Origin: an uncultured Acetobacter sp.
Lineage (GTDB): Bacteria; Pseudomonadota; Alphaproteobacteria; Acetobacterales; Acetobacteraceae
Direction: 5' to 3'
Length of the DNA: 7,438 nt
Assembly (NCBI GenBank): GCA_937900755.1
Contig: CALCDN010000255.1
Span: 1-7,438, forward strand
A program made the translations under genes and the position numbers. This document shows positions 6,052 through 7,438 of the stretch, piece after piece. Below the pieces are notes generated by a model. The model ran no database searches and had not been told where the DNA came from. It saw only the letters and a program-made list of their open reading frames with translations. Every line of letters begins with the position of its first letter. Positions within the stretch are counted from its first letter, which is position 1.

Positions 6052-7438
6052 TCAGAACGAACCACTAAAGTATGACTGAAGTGGCGCAACATCAAGCGGT
6101 CCTTCGCGCATTGCCGCAATAGCGTGGATTGCAGCACGTGCGCCCGCCATGGTGGTGTAGTGCGGAATGCCCAGTACAAGGGCTGAACGGCGGATGTCAA
6201 AACTGTCCGCCACCGACTGCGCGCCCTGTGCGGTGTTGATGACCATCTGCACCTCGCCCGAGCGGATGGCGTCCACGCAGTGCGGGCGGCCTTCGAGCAC
6301 CTTGTTGACCACGTTGACCTCAATCCCGGACTCACGCAGCTTGCGCGCCGTGCCCCGTGTGGCCACGATTTTGAAGCCCATGGAGGCCAGCAGGCGGCCA
6401 AGCGGTGGCAGTTGCGGCTTGTCGCTCTCACGCACGGACAGGAATACGGTCCCGCTCATGGGCAGGCGCACGCCAGCCCCAAGCTGGGACTTGGCGAAGG
6501 CCCGCTCAAACGACGTGTCCAGCCCCATGACCTCGCCCGTGGAGCGCATTTCCGGCCCAAGAATGGTGTCCACCTCGGCAAAGCGGTTGAAGGGGAATAC
6601 CGCCTCCTTGACCGCCACATGCGGCACCACGGCCCGGTCGTCCAGGTTGAAGCCGCTGAGCTTGCTGCCCGCCATGACCCGCGCGCCAATCTTGGCAACC
6701 GGAACCCCCGTGGCCTTGGCCACGAACGGCACGGTACGCGAAGCACGCGGATTGACCTCCAGCACAAAGATCTCCTGATCCTTGATGGCGTACTGGACGT
6801 TCATCAGCCCCACAATGCCAAGCTCGCGCGCCATGGCTTCGGTCTGGGCCTTGAGTTCGGTCACAATGGCGGGGGAGAGGGTGTAAGGCGGCAGGGCGCA
6901 TGCGCTGTCGCCCGAGTGAATACCCGCTTCCTCGATATGTTCCATAACACCGGCTACGTACACATCCGTGCCATCGGCAATGCAGTCCACATCCGCTTCG
7001 ATCGCCTCGTTCAGGTAGCGGTCGAGCAGGATGGGACCGGAGGAAATTTCGTGCCCGGCCACCCGCAGCACGTCGCGCATGTAACGCTGGAGGGAGGCGC
7101 GGTCGTACACGATTTCCATCGCCCGGCCACCCAGCACGTAGGACGGGCGCACAACCACCGGGTAGCCCACGCGCTCGGCCACGGCCTCGGCTTCCTCGGG
7201 GCTGCGGGCAATGCCGTTTTCGGGCTGGCGCAGGCCAAGCGTGTGCAGCATGGCCTGGAAGCGCTCACGGTCCTCCGCACGGTCAATGGCATCGGCCGGC
7301 GTGCCCAGCAGCGGAATCCCCGCGGCCTCAAGTGCGCGCGAGAGCTTGAGCGGGGTCTGCCCGCCATACTGCACAATGCAGCCCTTGACCGTGCCGCGGC
7401 GCTGCTCGCAGCGGATCAGGGCGATCACGTCCTCGGCG
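6052..7438 (-). CDS. carB: Carbamoyl-phosphate synthase large subunit, C-terminal part (5' end outside window)
   Basis: The large subunit makes carbamoyl phosphate from bicarbonate, ATP and glutamine-derived ammonia for pyrimidine and arginine synthesis. About 462 codons are visible out of about 1,080 in the family; the frame is open at the right edge, so the GTG at 7428 is not a real start. Counting residues from that codon, the fragment holds most of the second (carbamate-phosphorylating) synthetase unit: VQYGGQTPLKL (19-29), the ATP-grasp segment VVVRPSYVLGGRAMEIV (91-107), MEHIEEAGIHSGDSA (162-176) and the metal/ATP segment LEVNPRASRTVPF (223-235). The allosteric MGS-like domain spans about 325-445, with ATRGTARKL, NKVLEGRPHCVDAI, INTAQG and HYTTMAGARA. 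The C-terminus is YFSGSF. No defects are seen. greA follows 144 bases downstream. Confidence 0.97.
   Translation of the reverse strand, partial: AEDVIALIRCEQRRGTVKGCIVQYGGQTPLKLSRALEAAGIPLLGTPADAIDRAEDRERFQAMLHTLGLRQPENGIARSPEEAEAVAERVGYPVVVRPSYVLGGRAMEIVYDRASLQRYMRDVLRVAGHEISSGPILLDRYLNEAIEADVDCIADGTDVYVAGVMEHIEEAGIHSGDSACALPPYTLSPAIVTELKAQTEAMARELGIVGLMNVQYAIKDQEIFVLEVNPRASRTVPFVAKATGVPVAKIGARVMAGSKLSGFNLDDRAVVPHVAVKEAVFPFNRFAEVDTILGPEMRSTGEVMGLDTSFERAFAKSQLGAGVRLPMSGTVFLSVRESDKPQLPPLGRLLASMGFKIVATRGTARKLRESGIEVNVVNKVLEGRPHCVDAIRSGEVQMVINTAQGAQSVADSFDIRRSALVLGIPHYTTMAGARAAIHAIAAMREGPLDVAPLQSYFSGSF

Noticed and set aside
6167..6778. Plus-strand reading frame of 203 codons opposite carB
   Set aside because: Ser/Arg/Thr-rich shadow of the conserved carB C-terminus.
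1..7438. CRISPR arrays, insertion sequences, tRNA or rRNA genes, phage or defence genes
   Set aside because: I saw no spaced direct repeats, terminal inverted repeats, cloverleaf-like segments or accessory-type proteins. The window is explained by six conserved housekeeping genes and three short gaps.

Overview
The window looks like chromosomal housekeeping DNA from a G+C-rich alphaproteobacterium. The protein sequences and codon use fit the acetic acid bacteria (Acetobacteraceae, Komagataeibacter/Gluconacetobacter-like); this placement is from recognition, not from a search. All six genes lie on the minus strand, so transcription runs from high to low coordinates, and nearly all of the DNA is coding.

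In order of transcription: (1) the C-terminal part of carB, the carbamoyl-phosphate synthase large subunit, entering from the right edge (7438-6052); (2) a 144-base leader with several hairpins; (3) greA, a transcript-cleavage factor, starting at a TTG (5907-5434); (4) ilvA, threonine ammonia-lyase with a C-terminal ACT domain, starting one base after the greA stop (5432-4236); (5) a strong intrinsic terminator (4204-4169) that closes this unit; (6) gpmI, cofactor-independent phosphoglycerate mutase (4068-2530); (7) an envC-type murein hydrolase activator whose ATG directly follows the gpmI stop (2529-1057); (8) a 182-base gap; (9) the N-terminal 291 codons of a periplasmic S41 carboxy-terminal processing protease, ctpA, leaving at the left edge (874-1).

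Two transcription units can be proposed. carB-greA-ilvA joins pyrimidine/arginine precursor synthesis, RNA polymerase rescue and isoleucine precursor synthesis. gpmI-envC-(ctpA) joins a glycolytic enzyme with two exported proteins that act on, or around, the cell wall. A gpmI-envC pairing is also known in E. coli, and envC next to ctpA is common in Alphaproteobacteria, so this is a conserved neighbourhood and not an accessory island.

I found no mobile element, CRISPR array, tRNA, rRNA or defence-like system. The points most worth a second look are the hairpin-rich greA leader, the SD-less junctions greA/ilvA and gpmI/envC, and the total loss of zinc ligands in the EnvC LytM domain.
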